A model generated the notes under the pieces. The model was not told the origin of the DNA, ran no database searches, and saw only the letters and a list, made by a program, of their open reading frames with translations. From a virus, in the IMG/VR virus record IMGVR_UViG_3300031463_000029, positions 1 through 25,258 of that record: a DNA stretch of 25,258 bases. One strand, 5' to 3'. Each line of letters starts with the position of its first letter. The stretch's first letter is position 1. The translations under genes and the position numbers were made by a program. Shown piece by piece: positions 7,278-12,141 of this stretch.

Positions 7278-7332
7278 AAAATCTGGCGTCGAAACCCGCA
7301 AAGGTTGGAAACGCCAGATTTTTGCGGGTTTC
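7278..7332. terminator. Two interlocked perfect 12-bp inverted repeats
   Basis: Arm A, AAAATCTGGCGT (7278-7289), pairs with 7311-7322. Arm B, GAAACCCGCAAA (7291-7302), pairs with 7321-7332. The order is A-B-A'-B', and A' and B' share two bases, so both hairpins cannot form in one RNA. Read rightward, the B hairpin is followed by CTTTTTG, a reasonable intrinsic terminator tail. Read leftward, from the promoter at 7390, the B arms are made first and the A hairpin is followed by ATTTTAATTT, giving a terminator/antiterminator arrangement. The repeats are certain; the role is inferred. Confidence 0.6.
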
Positions 7333-7361
7333 TTTTTGTGAATTTGTTCCCATCGTCTCTG

Positions 7362-7390
7362 ATCATATCACAAATTGATTTCTTTGTCAA
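7362..7390 (-). promoter_or_regulatory. Leftward sigma70-type promoter for the terminase/portal operon
   Basis: On the minus strand a consensus TTGACA (7390-7385) is separated by exactly 17 bases from TATGAT (7367-7362). The transcript would begin near 7355 and run through the structured leader into the terminase genes. It faces away from the rightward promoter at 8161, making the 0.8 kb between them a divergent control region. Confidence 0.75.
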
Positions 7391-7421
7391 GAGGGGTGGG
7401 GAGTATGAGTATAAAAAATGA

Positions 7422-7475
7422 CCGCCCCGTCTATCTCTTGCGAGAAGAGCCCGAGGGCTCTTATCAATGGGGCGG
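7422..7475. terminator. Compound hairpin, probably a bidirectional insulator
   Basis: CCGCCCC (7422-7428) pairs with GGGGCGG (7469-7475), and within the loop AAGAGCCC (7445-7452) pairs with GGGCTCTT (7455-7462) around a 2-base loop. On the minus strand the outer stem is followed by TCATTTTTTA; on the plus strand the tail is AACCTTTATTTTA. It could block transcription entering the leftward promoter, or serve as a cruciform in the origin region. No gene lies within it. Confidence 0.5.
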
Positions 7476-7527
7476 AACCTTTATTTTATAATATCAAAGT
7501 ATTTTCAAAAAAACAAGTCAAATCCAC

Positions 7528-8053
7528 AAGAGCGGAGGAGTCCGATCCCGAGCCCGAGTGGGGAGAGTGGGAAGTGGGGAGTGGGAAATGCTAGGGGAGG
7601 GAGACCTATCCGAGAGGGGAGTGGAATGCCCGAGAAGGGACTTATCCGAGGGGGGACATACCTCTACCCGTACTCGGGCGGCGGGGCGGACCCTCTCTAC
7701 TTCTCCGAGACCCGAGCCCGAGCCCGTATACGAGTATACGAGTACCCGTACCCGTACTCCTACCCGTACCCGAGCCCGAGTACCCGTACCCGTACCCGAG
7801 TACCCGTACCCGTATACGAGCCCGTACCCGTATACGGATACGTATCCGAACCCGAGCCCGTACACGGATACGGAAACCGTACCCGAGCCCGAGCCCGAGC
7901 CCGTACTCGTACCCGAGCCCGAGCACGGACACGGACACGAGCACGAAACCGAGCCCGAGTATAAACCCGATTCCGATCCCGATCCCGAGACCGAGACCGA
8001 GACCGAGACCGAGTCCGAGTAGGTACCTGGTCCGAGCCCGTGCTTCCGCTCTT
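7528..8053. repeat. Degenerate CCCGAG-like hexamer array with terminal inverted repeats
   Basis: This GC-rich island stands out sharply from the AT-rich genome. From about 7695 to 8026 it is built of units such as CCCGAG, CCCGTA, TACGAG, CACGGA and GAGACC, with CpG steps spaced mostly 6 and sometimes 8 bases apart. GAGACC is repeated perfectly four times at 7987-8010. The left part (7542-7690) is G-rich with scattered CCCGAG or TCCGAG. The island is bounded by AAGAGCGGA (7528-7536) and TCCGCTCTT (8045-8053), a 9-bp inverted repeat. Frames are open on both strands simply because of the even-numbered period, giving dipeptide-like translations, so I do not call genes here. Possible roles are an iteron-like origin region, a regulatory array or a non-autonomous element. 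Confidence 0.75.
7560..7601 (+). other. G-quadruplex motif
   Basis: Runs GGGG (7560-7563), GGG (7569-7571), GGGG (7576-7579) and GGG (7583-7585) are separated by 5, 4 and 3 bases, matching the canonical four-run G-quadruplex pattern. Two further runs (7594-7597 and 7599-7601) follow. It lies at the left side of the hexamer array. Confidence 0.55.
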
Positions 8054-8160
8054 ATTAAAAAAGCCCGCTTTTATCTTTTATTTACTGTTTAAAATAAAAC
8101 TTCCTTCTTGTTATTCTTTTCCGTGCTTAAGGTTGTGGATAAGTGGTAAGGGTGGGGGAC
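8054..8160. other. AT-rich stretch with a perfect DnaA box (origin candidate)
   Basis: After the hexamer array comes a very A/T-rich run (8054-8130), then TGTGGATAA at 8134-8142, the complement of the consensus DnaA box TTATCCACA. A weaker box (AAATCCACA, two mismatches) lies at 7520-7528 just left of the array in the opposite orientation. AT-rich DNA, a DnaA box, an adjacent repeat array and divergent transcription fit a DnaA-dependent origin. One perfect box alone is not proof. No gene is seen here. Confidence 0.45.
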
Positions 8161-8189
8161 TTGACAAATGACTGACAATATGTTATTAT
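8161..8189 (+). promoter_or_regulatory. Rightward sigma70-type promoter, first of two related copies
   Basis: TTGACA (8161-8166) and TATTAT (8184-8189) are separated by 17 bases. The 37-base segment from the -35 element matches the promoter at 9497 at 30 positions, including TGACTGA inside the spacer and ATTGG just after the -10. The shared spacer bases suggest one regulator reads both. Transcription would start near 8196 and run into the early block. Confidence 0.75.
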
Positions 8190-8199
8190 ATTGGTAGAT

Positions 8200-8289
8200 A
8201 TGCTGAAGGATGGAGCAGGAGCAGGGTGCGCAATACAAACGCAAAAGACCCAGCCCGCACATCCCAAAGCATCAAAGAGGACAAAATGA
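8200..8289 (+). CDS. Possible 29-aa peptide at the start of the early transcript
   Basis: An ATG lies about 4 bases after the predicted transcript start, so this frame would be read from a nearly leaderless message. It encodes MLKDGAGAGCAIQTQKTQPA followed by HPKASKRTK and ends in an ATGA overlap with the next small frame. There is no ribosome binding site. The exact overlap is suggestive but short frames like this can arise by chance. No family is recognised. Confidence 0.3.
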   Translation: MLKDGAGAGCAIQTQKTQPAHPKASKRTK

Positions 8290-8384
8290 AAAAGAGGATT
8301 AAAATTAAAAGGTTTTATCTGGTGAAGGTTAAACATTACTTGAAGGACAGAAGATTTAAAAGCTATTCAGTGGTTTACAGGTGA
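8286..8384 (+). CDS. 32-aa very basic peptide
   Basis: The ATG follows GAGG by 5 bases. The peptide begins MKKRIKIKRFYLVKVKHYLK and continues DRRFKSYSVVYR. It is strongly basic with alternating hydrophobic residues, as in small nucleic-acid-binding or host-takeover peptides of phages. It is the first frame with a recognisable binding site after the rightward promoter. Function is unknown. Confidence 0.45.
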   Translation: MKKRIKIKRFYLVKVKHYLKDRRFKSYSVVYR

Positions 8385-8408
8385 ACCTTAGATAGCACAG
8401 AACGGACT

Positions 8409-8495
8409 GCGAGGGTGCTTAACAGCCAGGCAATGTAAAACAGCAAGCTGGCTGATGGTTAAGGTAAATGGTTTGATCTGAAAACCAGCCCTCGC
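8409..8495 (+). ncRNA. Candidate three-way-junction RNA in the early leader
   Basis: An outer stem GCGAGGG (8409-8415) with CCCTCGC (8489-8495) encloses two more: CAGCCAG (8423-8429) with CTGGCTG (8448-8454), and TGGTTT (8469-8474) with AAACCA (8482-8487). This makes a compact three-way junction of 87 bases lying 30 bases before the ribosome binding site of the gene at 8537. It resembles a tRNA only in its 7-bp closing stem; the anticodon arm and T loop are wrong. A cis-acting element or an independent small RNA are both possible. Confidence 0.45.
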
Positions 8496-8536
8496 CTCCA
8501 ATCTGAAAAAATGAAATTTAAATGAAAGGAGGAAAA

Positions 8537-8929
8537 ATGAAAATCTCTAAAGAACTTGAACCATTAGCAGAAGAAGCAAGGAAATATAAGAGTACGGAAG
8601 AGTTTATAAAAAAAGCTGTAGAACCATTAGGTGAGCCAATAAGACCAATAAAAAAAGGGAGGGTTGGTGAATATGTAAGAATACAAAGCAAATGGGCGGG
8701 ACATAAAACGCCAAGAGAATTTAATTTAGGAGTGCCTAAAATAGGTGAAATTATAAAAATAAACCCAATATCTGTTTCTATAAAAACAAATGATGGAATG
8801 ATTTATAAATTTCCTCCAGAAGCAAAAATTTCTGTTGATTTAACTCCTTTTAAGATGAAATCAAAAGAATATTTTATTGACTTATACAACCAAGCTACCA
8901 AAGGAATAAAAGAAGCCAAGAGCAAATGA
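8537..8929 (+). CDS. 130-aa hypothetical protein
   Basis: The ATG at 8537 is preceded by AAAGGAGG and is preferred over an in-frame ATG 15 bases earlier that lies before that site. The N-terminal third is helical and charged (KELEPLAEEARKYKSTEEFI). A central part rich in beta strands (GRVGEYVRIQSK, GEIIKINPISVSIKTNDGMI) could be a small barrel. A helical C-terminus ends NQATKGIKEAKSK. No motif identifies it. It is the first larger gene of the rightward block, so an early role is likely. Confidence 0.8.
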   Translation: MKISKELEPLAEEARKYKSTEEFIKKAVEPLGEPIRPIKKGRVGEYVRIQSKWAGHKTPREFNLGVPKIGEIIKINPISVSIKTNDGMIYKFPPEAKISVDLTPFKMKSKEYFIDLYNQATKGIKEAKSK

Positions 8930-8940
8930 AAGGAGAAAAA

Positions 8941-9081
8941 GTGAAACTTTTAGAAATGACAAAAGAGGAGATTGAACAAGAAAAAATGAGAATTAAAAAG
9001 CAATTGGAGTTTCTTTTTGTGCTTTTTTTAAGTGTCCTGTTTTTCGCTTCAATTCTTTTTGATATTTATTTTAGACAATGA
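8941..9081 (+). CDS. 46-aa membrane peptide
   Basis: A GTG start at 8941 has AAAGGAG 5 bases before it. The first 20 residues are charged and helical (MKLLEMTKEEIEQEKMRIKK); the rest (LEFLFVLFLSVLFFASILF) is a single membrane segment near the C-terminus, so it would be tail-anchored with the charged part in the cytoplasm. Its stop overlaps the next start as ATGA. Small tail-anchored proteins in phage early regions can affect host membranes or exclude other phages, but nothing specific can be claimed. Confidence 0.65.
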   Translation: MKLLEMTKEEIEQEKMRIKKQLEFLFVLFLSVLFFASILFDIYFRQ

Positions 9082-9335
9082 AAAAAATTAAAGTCAAAAA
9101 ACTATGGAACAATTGCGTCTCTGTTAGAGATTATGACATTGAAAAAGCCAAAGAGCAAGGCGGTTTGATTATAGAGTTTGAAGGTGAAAAGATGATGCTA
9201 TCTAAAGAAGATTTAGAAAAAGGCAAGCCAAGTGGGGTAAAAGTGAGAAGCAGGTGGGGAAATAAAATTTATGAGTTGATTGATTTTGAGTGGAAACCCC
9301 AGCAGATCAAACTATTTAAAAGGAGAAAAAAATGA
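9078..9335 (+). CDS. 85-aa hypothetical protein
   Basis: It starts by ATGA overlap with the membrane peptide and ends by ATGA overlap with the 59-aa gene. The protein begins MKKIKVKKLWNNCVSVRDYD and contains a compact segment of strands (GLIIEFEGEKMMLS) and a basic C-terminus (QQIKLFKRRKK). It looks like a small soluble domain, possibly nucleic-acid binding from its charge. I do not recognise a family. Confidence 0.8.
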   Translation: MKKIKVKKLWNNCVSVRDYDIEKAKEQGGLIIEFEGEKMMLSKEDLEKGKPSGVKVRSRWGNKIYELIDFEWKPQQIKLFKRRKK

Positions 9336-9511
9336 AATACAAAATCTACATCAAAAACCACTGCGAGTATCCCGACTATGAAGACGAGTGCGAGGCGACT
9401 GACAAAGTAGAGGCGGCAATTCTTTTTATGAGAAGGCTGAACCAGAATGGGGAGATTTGGAATTGGCTGGAATTGATGGATTACATTGAAGAGGACTTGA
9501 CAGTTGACTGA
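9332..9511 (+). CDS. 59-aa acidic hypothetical protein
   Basis: The ATG overlaps the previous stop and is preceded by AAAAGGAG. It reads MKYKIYIKNHCEYPDYEDEC, then a helix with ILFMRRLNQNGEIWNWLELM, ending DYIEEDLTVD. The pattern of a strand followed by two helices suggests a compact domain. It is clearly acidic. Its final codons overlap the second promoter of this block, so the promoter is embedded in coding sequence. Function unknown. Confidence 0.75.
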   Translation: MKYKIYIKNHCEYPDYEDECEATDKVEAAILFMRRLNQNGEIWNWLELMDYIEEDLTVD

Positions 9512-9525
9512 AAGTGTGCTATTAT
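9497..9525 (+). promoter_or_regulatory. Second copy of the rightward promoter, before the regulator gene
   Basis: TTGACA (9497-9502) and TATTAT (9520-9525) are 17 bases apart and match the promoter at 8161 at 30 of 37 positions. The stop codon of the upstream gene lies inside the spacer. Transcription would begin near 9532, just before the GGAGGT of the helix-turn-helix gene. Shared spacer bases such as TGACTGA are candidate operator positions. Confidence 0.75.
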
Positions 9526-9544
9526 ATTGGCAGTGGAGGTAAAG

Positions 9545-9760
9545 ATGATTACCAAAGAAGAAATTAAAAAAATGATTGAGGATATGATTTTTAAGTTTGG
9601 CATCTCTCCCGCTAAAATTGCCGACAAAATGAGAATCTCCACCCGAACCCTTGACCGATGGCGGACTGGTCAAACCGAGCCGAAATTGCAAGACAAGTTT
9701 TATTTAAGGCAAATGTATCGAGGCTATGCTCATCGACTGGGCATAAAGGTGAAAAAATGA
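9545..9760 (+). CDS. 71-aa helix-turn-helix transcription regulator
   Basis: I use the ATG at 9545 because GGAGGT lies 3 bases before it and the promoter start leaves only a short leader. Residues 15-45 contain a helix-turn-helix of Cro/XRE type (KFGISPAKIADKMRISTRTL then DRWRTGQTEP), where 'A-x-x-M-x-I-S-x-R-T-L-x-R-W' is the recognition-helix pattern. The C-terminus is basic. Directly behind one of two matching promoters, it is a good candidate for the repressor or activator of both. It ends by ATGA overlap with the next gene. Confidence 0.8.
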   Translation: MITKEEIKKMIEDMIFKFGISPAKIADKMRISTRTLDRWRTGQTEPKLQDKFYLRQMYRGYAHRLGIKVKK

Positions 9761-10092
9761 AAGAGATTTTAGAGAAGATTAAAAATTATGAAGATGACCC
9801 AAACCAACTTTCCAAAATCCTTTTGGAAGTGGTTTCGCAACTTTATTATTTAGGCAATGAACAACACCAAGCCAATTTGGAATATGCAACCAATGTAGTG
9901 GTTGAATTAAATAAAGTTGAAGGAGGGAAAAAACCAAGTGTAGCAGAAGCAGAAAGACGAGCAGAGGTTTTAACTAAAGGAAAAGTAGACAAGATTAGAT
10001 ATGAAAGGGAAGCACTTCAAGAACTGATTAATGCTATCAAAACAAGATTAAGAGTCCTAGAAAGTGAAATGCTTTTGCAACCTCATAATTGA
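9757..10092 (+). CDS. 111-aa helical early protein
   Basis: The ATG overlaps the regulator stop as ATGA. The protein is almost entirely helical, beginning MKEILEKIKNYEDDPNQLSK, with a C-terminal half (EAERRAEVLTKGKVDKIRYE followed by REALQELINAIKTRLRVLES) predicted to form a coiled coil. Small helical proteins with this 'EAERRAE...I..LK..I..IK.RL' texture occur in phage replication or recombination neighbourhoods, and the next gene looks OB-fold-like, so a role in DNA metabolism is plausible. No catalytic residues are visible. Confidence 0.75.
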   Translation: MKEILEKIKNYEDDPNQLSKILLEVVSQLYYLGNEQHQANLEYATNVVVELNKVEGGKKPSVAEAERRAEVLTKGKVDKIRYEREALQELINAIKTRLRVLESEMLLQPHN

Positions 10093-10105
10093 GAAAGGAG
10101 ACAAA

Positions 10106-10588
10106 ATGAAAATTAAAATTTGCGACCCACGCATTTGGGAAACGACAACAGGAAAAAAGAAAGTGCTTTTTAGAGATGAAAATGGAAATCAGTTTGACTC
10201 TTGGGATTTAAGTTTGATGGAAAAGAAAGACCAGTTAGCAGAGGGGACAATTAAAAGCAGAACTTTTAAAGGCAGGACATTTAATACCTTTGTTCCTTTA
10301 GAAGAGAAAAAAGAAGAAAAGAAAGTTGAACTAACGCCACAGCAAGTTTCATCTGATGTTTGGGAAAGAAGGGATCGCTGGCAAGCAAAGATGAGTGCGT
10401 GGAAATCCGCTTGCACTTTATACGAGGGGACAGGTAAAGAAGCAGAAGCAAGGAAATTAGCCCAAGAGATATTTGAGGATATTGTTTCTGCAAAAACTGA
10501 ATCAGAAGAGATTGAAGAGTATCTTAATAAAGAAGCTCAAGATTTAAACGAACCGCCTAGCGAGGAGGAGCTTATTGGCTTGTCATAG
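10106..10588 (+). CDS. 160-aa protein with OB-fold-like N-terminus
   Basis: AAAGGAG precedes the ATG at 10106; upstream in-frame codons belong to the previous gene. The first 65 residues (MKIKICDPRIWETTTGKKKV ... GTIKSRTFKGRTFNTFVP) have the alternating strands and Gly turns of a small OB fold. A charged linker EEKKEEKKVE and helical region follow, ending in the acidic tail EPPSEEELIGLS. A single-stranded-DNA-binding protein with an acidic tail would fit this architecture, but the match is by pattern only. Confidence 0.65.
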   Translation: MKIKICDPRIWETTTGKKKVLFRDENGNQFDSWDLSLMEKKDQLAEGTIKSRTFKGRTFNTFVPLEEKKEEKKVELTPQQVSSDVWERRDRWQAKMSAWKSACTLYEGTGKEAEARKLAQEIFEDIVSAKTESEEIEEYLNKEAQDLNEPPSEEELIGLS

Positions 10589-10591
10589 CAG

Positions 10592-10744
10592 ACAAGACTG
10601 GCGGGAAAAATCCCATCCCTGCCCGCCAGTCTTGTGCGGAGGATTCATCCTCCGCTCCACCTGACAGCAAGGTAGCAAAAAAACAAAAAGCCCCTCCTTA
10701 ACACTACCTTGCTGTCAGGTACCTACAAGGATAAATCTTGTAGG
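10592..10744 (+). repeat. Array of four perfect hairpins
   Basis: Four consecutive inverted repeats fill the gap between two genes: a 14-bp stem (10592-10605 with 10622-10635), a 9-bp stem with a 2-base loop (10636-10644 with 10647-10655), a 17-bp stem (10659-10675 with 10704-10720) and an 8-bp stem (10722-10729 with 10737-10744). All are mismatch-free. None has a T tract on either strand, so they are not ordinary terminators. They end 4 bases before the AAAGGAG of the hexapeptide-repeat gene. Roles in mRNA processing, stability or translation control are possible. Confidence 0.75.
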
Positions 10745-10756
10745 GAAAGGAGAAAA

Positions 10757-11377
10757 ATGAAATTTAGAATCAAAGATGGCACAATTTTAGAGGGAGAACC
10801 AGTAGAAGTATTACAACCTACTCCCAGTGATAAAGTAGCAGCGGCTGATTATAAGTTTACAGATGAAGAGGATTGGGAAGAAGTAGAGGAGGTTTTGGTT
10901 ACTGATGAGCCAGAACAAAAGATATTTGTAAACAAGAAGTTTGCCTCTGGAAGTAAGTTTGGTGATAATTGTATTTTCATTAACTGCATTTTTGGTCCTG
11001 ATTGTAAGTTTGGCTATGGGTGTGAGTTTAGTTCTGGGTGTGATTTCGGTTCTAGATGTAAATTTGGTTCTTGGTGTAAGTTTGGTTCTGAGTCTAAGTT
11101 TGATTCTGATTGTGAGTTTGATTCTGATTGTGAGTTTGATTCTGATTGTGAGTTTAGTTCTTGGTGTGAGTTTGATTCTTTTTGCCAGTTTGGTTCTGGT
11201 TGTAAATTTAGTTTTTCTTGCTGGTTTGGCACTAGGTGTGAGTTTGATTCTGGGTGTGAGTTTGGTTCTGATTGTAAGTTTGATGCTGGGTGTGAGTTTG
11301 GTTCTGGGTGTGAGTTTGGTTCTGATTGCAAGATAACCACACCTTACTGGGATGAGAAAGGTAAACACGAAGAATAA
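10757..11377 (+). CDS. Cys/Phe hexapeptide-repeat protein, beta-helix candidate
   Basis: The ATG at 10757 has AAAGGAG 5 bases before it. After an acidic N-terminal region of about 60 residues, the protein becomes about 20 units of the form C-(K/E)-F-(G/D/S)-S-x, for example CKFGSWCKFGSE and CEFDSDCEFDSD. Aligned as F-(G/D)-x-x-C-x this fits the hexapeptide rule of left-handed beta helices, with Phe in the large core position and Cys in the small one. The array would place rows of Cys on top of one another, suited to disulfide ladders or metal binding. It ends CKITTPYWDEKGKHEE. DNA units of 18 bases are nearly identical in the middle, showing recent expansion. Function unknown. Confidence 0.8.
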   Translation: MKFRIKDGTILEGEPVEVLQPTPSDKVAAADYKFTDEEDWEEVEEVLVTDEPEQKIFVNKKFASGSKFGDNCIFINCIFGPDCKFGYGCEFSSGCDFGSRCKFGSWCKFGSESKFDSDCEFDSDCEFDSDCEFSSWCEFDSFCQFGSGCKFSFSCWFGTRCEFDSGCEFGSDCKFDAGCEFGSGCEFGSDCKITTPYWDEKGKHEE

Positions 11378-11400
11378 TTAAAGGGAAGGAAAGGAGAAAA

Positions 11401-11580
11401 ATGAGTTTAACAAAACTGAAACAAGCCTATGAGAAGTTAGCAGGGATTATCCTGCTTGTGGCTGTTTTAGTCGGAATCGGTTTCGGAATCGCCTACAAGT
11501 ATTATGTCAAACCCCTAAAGGCAGAACTTCAGCAAAAACAGAACCAGATTGAGGAACTTTTAAAACAAAAGGCAGGGTGA
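11401..11580 (+). CDS. 59-aa signal-anchor membrane protein
   Basis: AAAGGAG precedes the ATG. The protein has a short basic N-terminus (MSLTKLKQAYEKLAG), one membrane segment (IILLVAVLVGIGFGIAYKYY) and a coiled-coil tail (KAELQQKQNQIEELLKQKAG). This is the shape of small spanin or holin-accessory proteins. Its stop overlaps the GTG start of the lytic transglycosylase. The same overlap contains a slippery heptamer, so some ribosomes may instead produce a membrane-anchored fusion. Confidence 0.75.
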   Translation: MSLTKLKQAYEKLAGIILLVAVLVGIGFGIAYKYYVKPLKAELQQKQNQIEELLKQKAG

Positions 11581-11634
11581 ATCAGCGGGTGACTGAGGTA
11601 AATCAGGCAACCCCTTTGGCATCCTCAGCCACCC
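11559..11634 (+). promoter_or_regulatory. Candidate -1 frameshift signal: slippery heptamer and hairpin
   Basis: In the frame of the 59-aa membrane protein, T-TTA-AAA (11559-11565) has the X-XXY-YYZ form. Twenty-one bases downstream, GGGTGACTGAGG (11587-11598) pairs with CCTCAGCCACCC (11623-11634) at 11 of 12 positions around a 24-base loop. A -1 shift would enter the transglycosylase frame. The spacer is longer than the usual 5-9 bases, so efficiency is uncertain; the hairpin may instead act on the GTG start. Confidence 0.4.
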
Positions 11635-11948
11635 CACGAAACACCCTACCGAGAGAGGAGAGGAATCATCTCATAGAGTTGATTGAAAGGTATGACTGGA
11701 ACGATGAAATCGCTATCAAGGTGTTTTGGGCAGAGTCAGGACTGAACCCAAAAGCGGTTCACAAAAACAAGGATGGCACGCTGGACTTGGGAATCGCCCA
11801 GATTAACACTCGGCACTGCGGCAAGGTTAGGGGAAACTGCTTGAGACTGCTTGAGCCAGAAGAGAACCTGCGGGTCGCCTATGAGATTTATAAGGCATCG
11901 GGTTGGTGTGCTTGGGTGCAAGCAAGGAAGATGGGTTATTGTAAATAA
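11577..11948 (+). CDS. Lytic transglycosylase (SLT domain)
   Basis: The 123-residue protein carries a compact SLT-type transglycosylase domain. Catalytic Glu 53 lies in VFWAESGLNPKAV, followed by the GIAQIN motif (72-77) and the helical region ENLRVAYEIYKASGWCAW. Such enzymes cleave the MurNAc-GlcNAc bond of peptidoglycan with formation of an anhydro end. The GTG start overlaps the previous stop as GTGA, with AAGG 4 bases before it. There is no signal peptide, so export needs a holin or fusion to the preceding membrane anchor. It sits in the rightward block with holin-like genes, whereas the other cell-wall enzyme is encoded on the opposite strand. Confidence 0.85.
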   Translation: MNQRVTEVNQATPLASSATPRNTLPREERNHLIELIERYDWNDEIAIKVFWAESGLNPKAVHKNKDGTLDLGIAQINTRHCGKVRGNCLRLLEPEENLRVAYEIYKASGWCAWVQARKMGYCK

Positions 11949-11960
11949 GAAAGGAGGAAA

Positions 11961-12140
11961 ATGAAAACCTTCTCAATCATCTCAATCGCCCTTTCATCAC
12001 TCGGATTGCTTGGAAGCCTGATGTTAATTTTCACTTCTGAAATCGTTTCAGAGGTTCAGGGCGGTGTCATCGCCTTGTTACTGTTCGGCTTCTATCTGGT
12101 CTTCTCAATCTTGGTTTATCGGGACAATAGGAGGTGGTAA
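11961..12140 (+). CDS. 59-aa two-segment membrane protein, holin-like
   Basis: AAAGGAGG lies 4 bases before the ATG. The protein has a first hydrophobic segment (FSIISIALSSLGLLGSLMLI), a short loop with Glu (TSEIVSEVQG) and a second segment (GVIALLLFGFYLVFSILVY), ending in the basic tail RDNRRW. Size, two membrane segments and charged C-terminus fit a class II holin. It directly follows the transglycosylase, as holins often do. Functional assignment rests on topology and position. Confidence 0.7.
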   Translation: MKTFSIISIALSSLGLLGSLMLIFTSEIVSEVQGGVIALLLFGFYLVFSILVYRDNRRW

Positions 12141-12141
12141 G

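Noticed and set aside
7278-7332. A pseudoknot using both inverted repeats at once
   Set aside because: The A' and B' arms overlap by two bases and no loop would remain to cross the first stem, so the two hairpins exclude each other.
7467-8022. Long overlapping frames on both strands encoding dipeptide-like repeats
   Set aside because: They follow from the even-numbered period of the CCCGAG-type array, are open in several frames at once and lack ribosome binding sites.
8409-8495. A tRNA gene
   Set aside because: The closing stem is 7 bp, but the arm that would be the anticodon arm has an 18-base loop and there is no T-loop consensus.
10811-11368. Long frames in other phases over the Cys/Phe-repeat gene
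   Set aside because: They mirror the 18-base repeat; only the frame from 10757 has a ribosome binding site and a non-repetitive beginning.
10757-11377. A CRISPR array or other DNA repeat locus
   Set aside because: The repeats are continuous 18-base coding units without spacers and are explained by the protein repeat.
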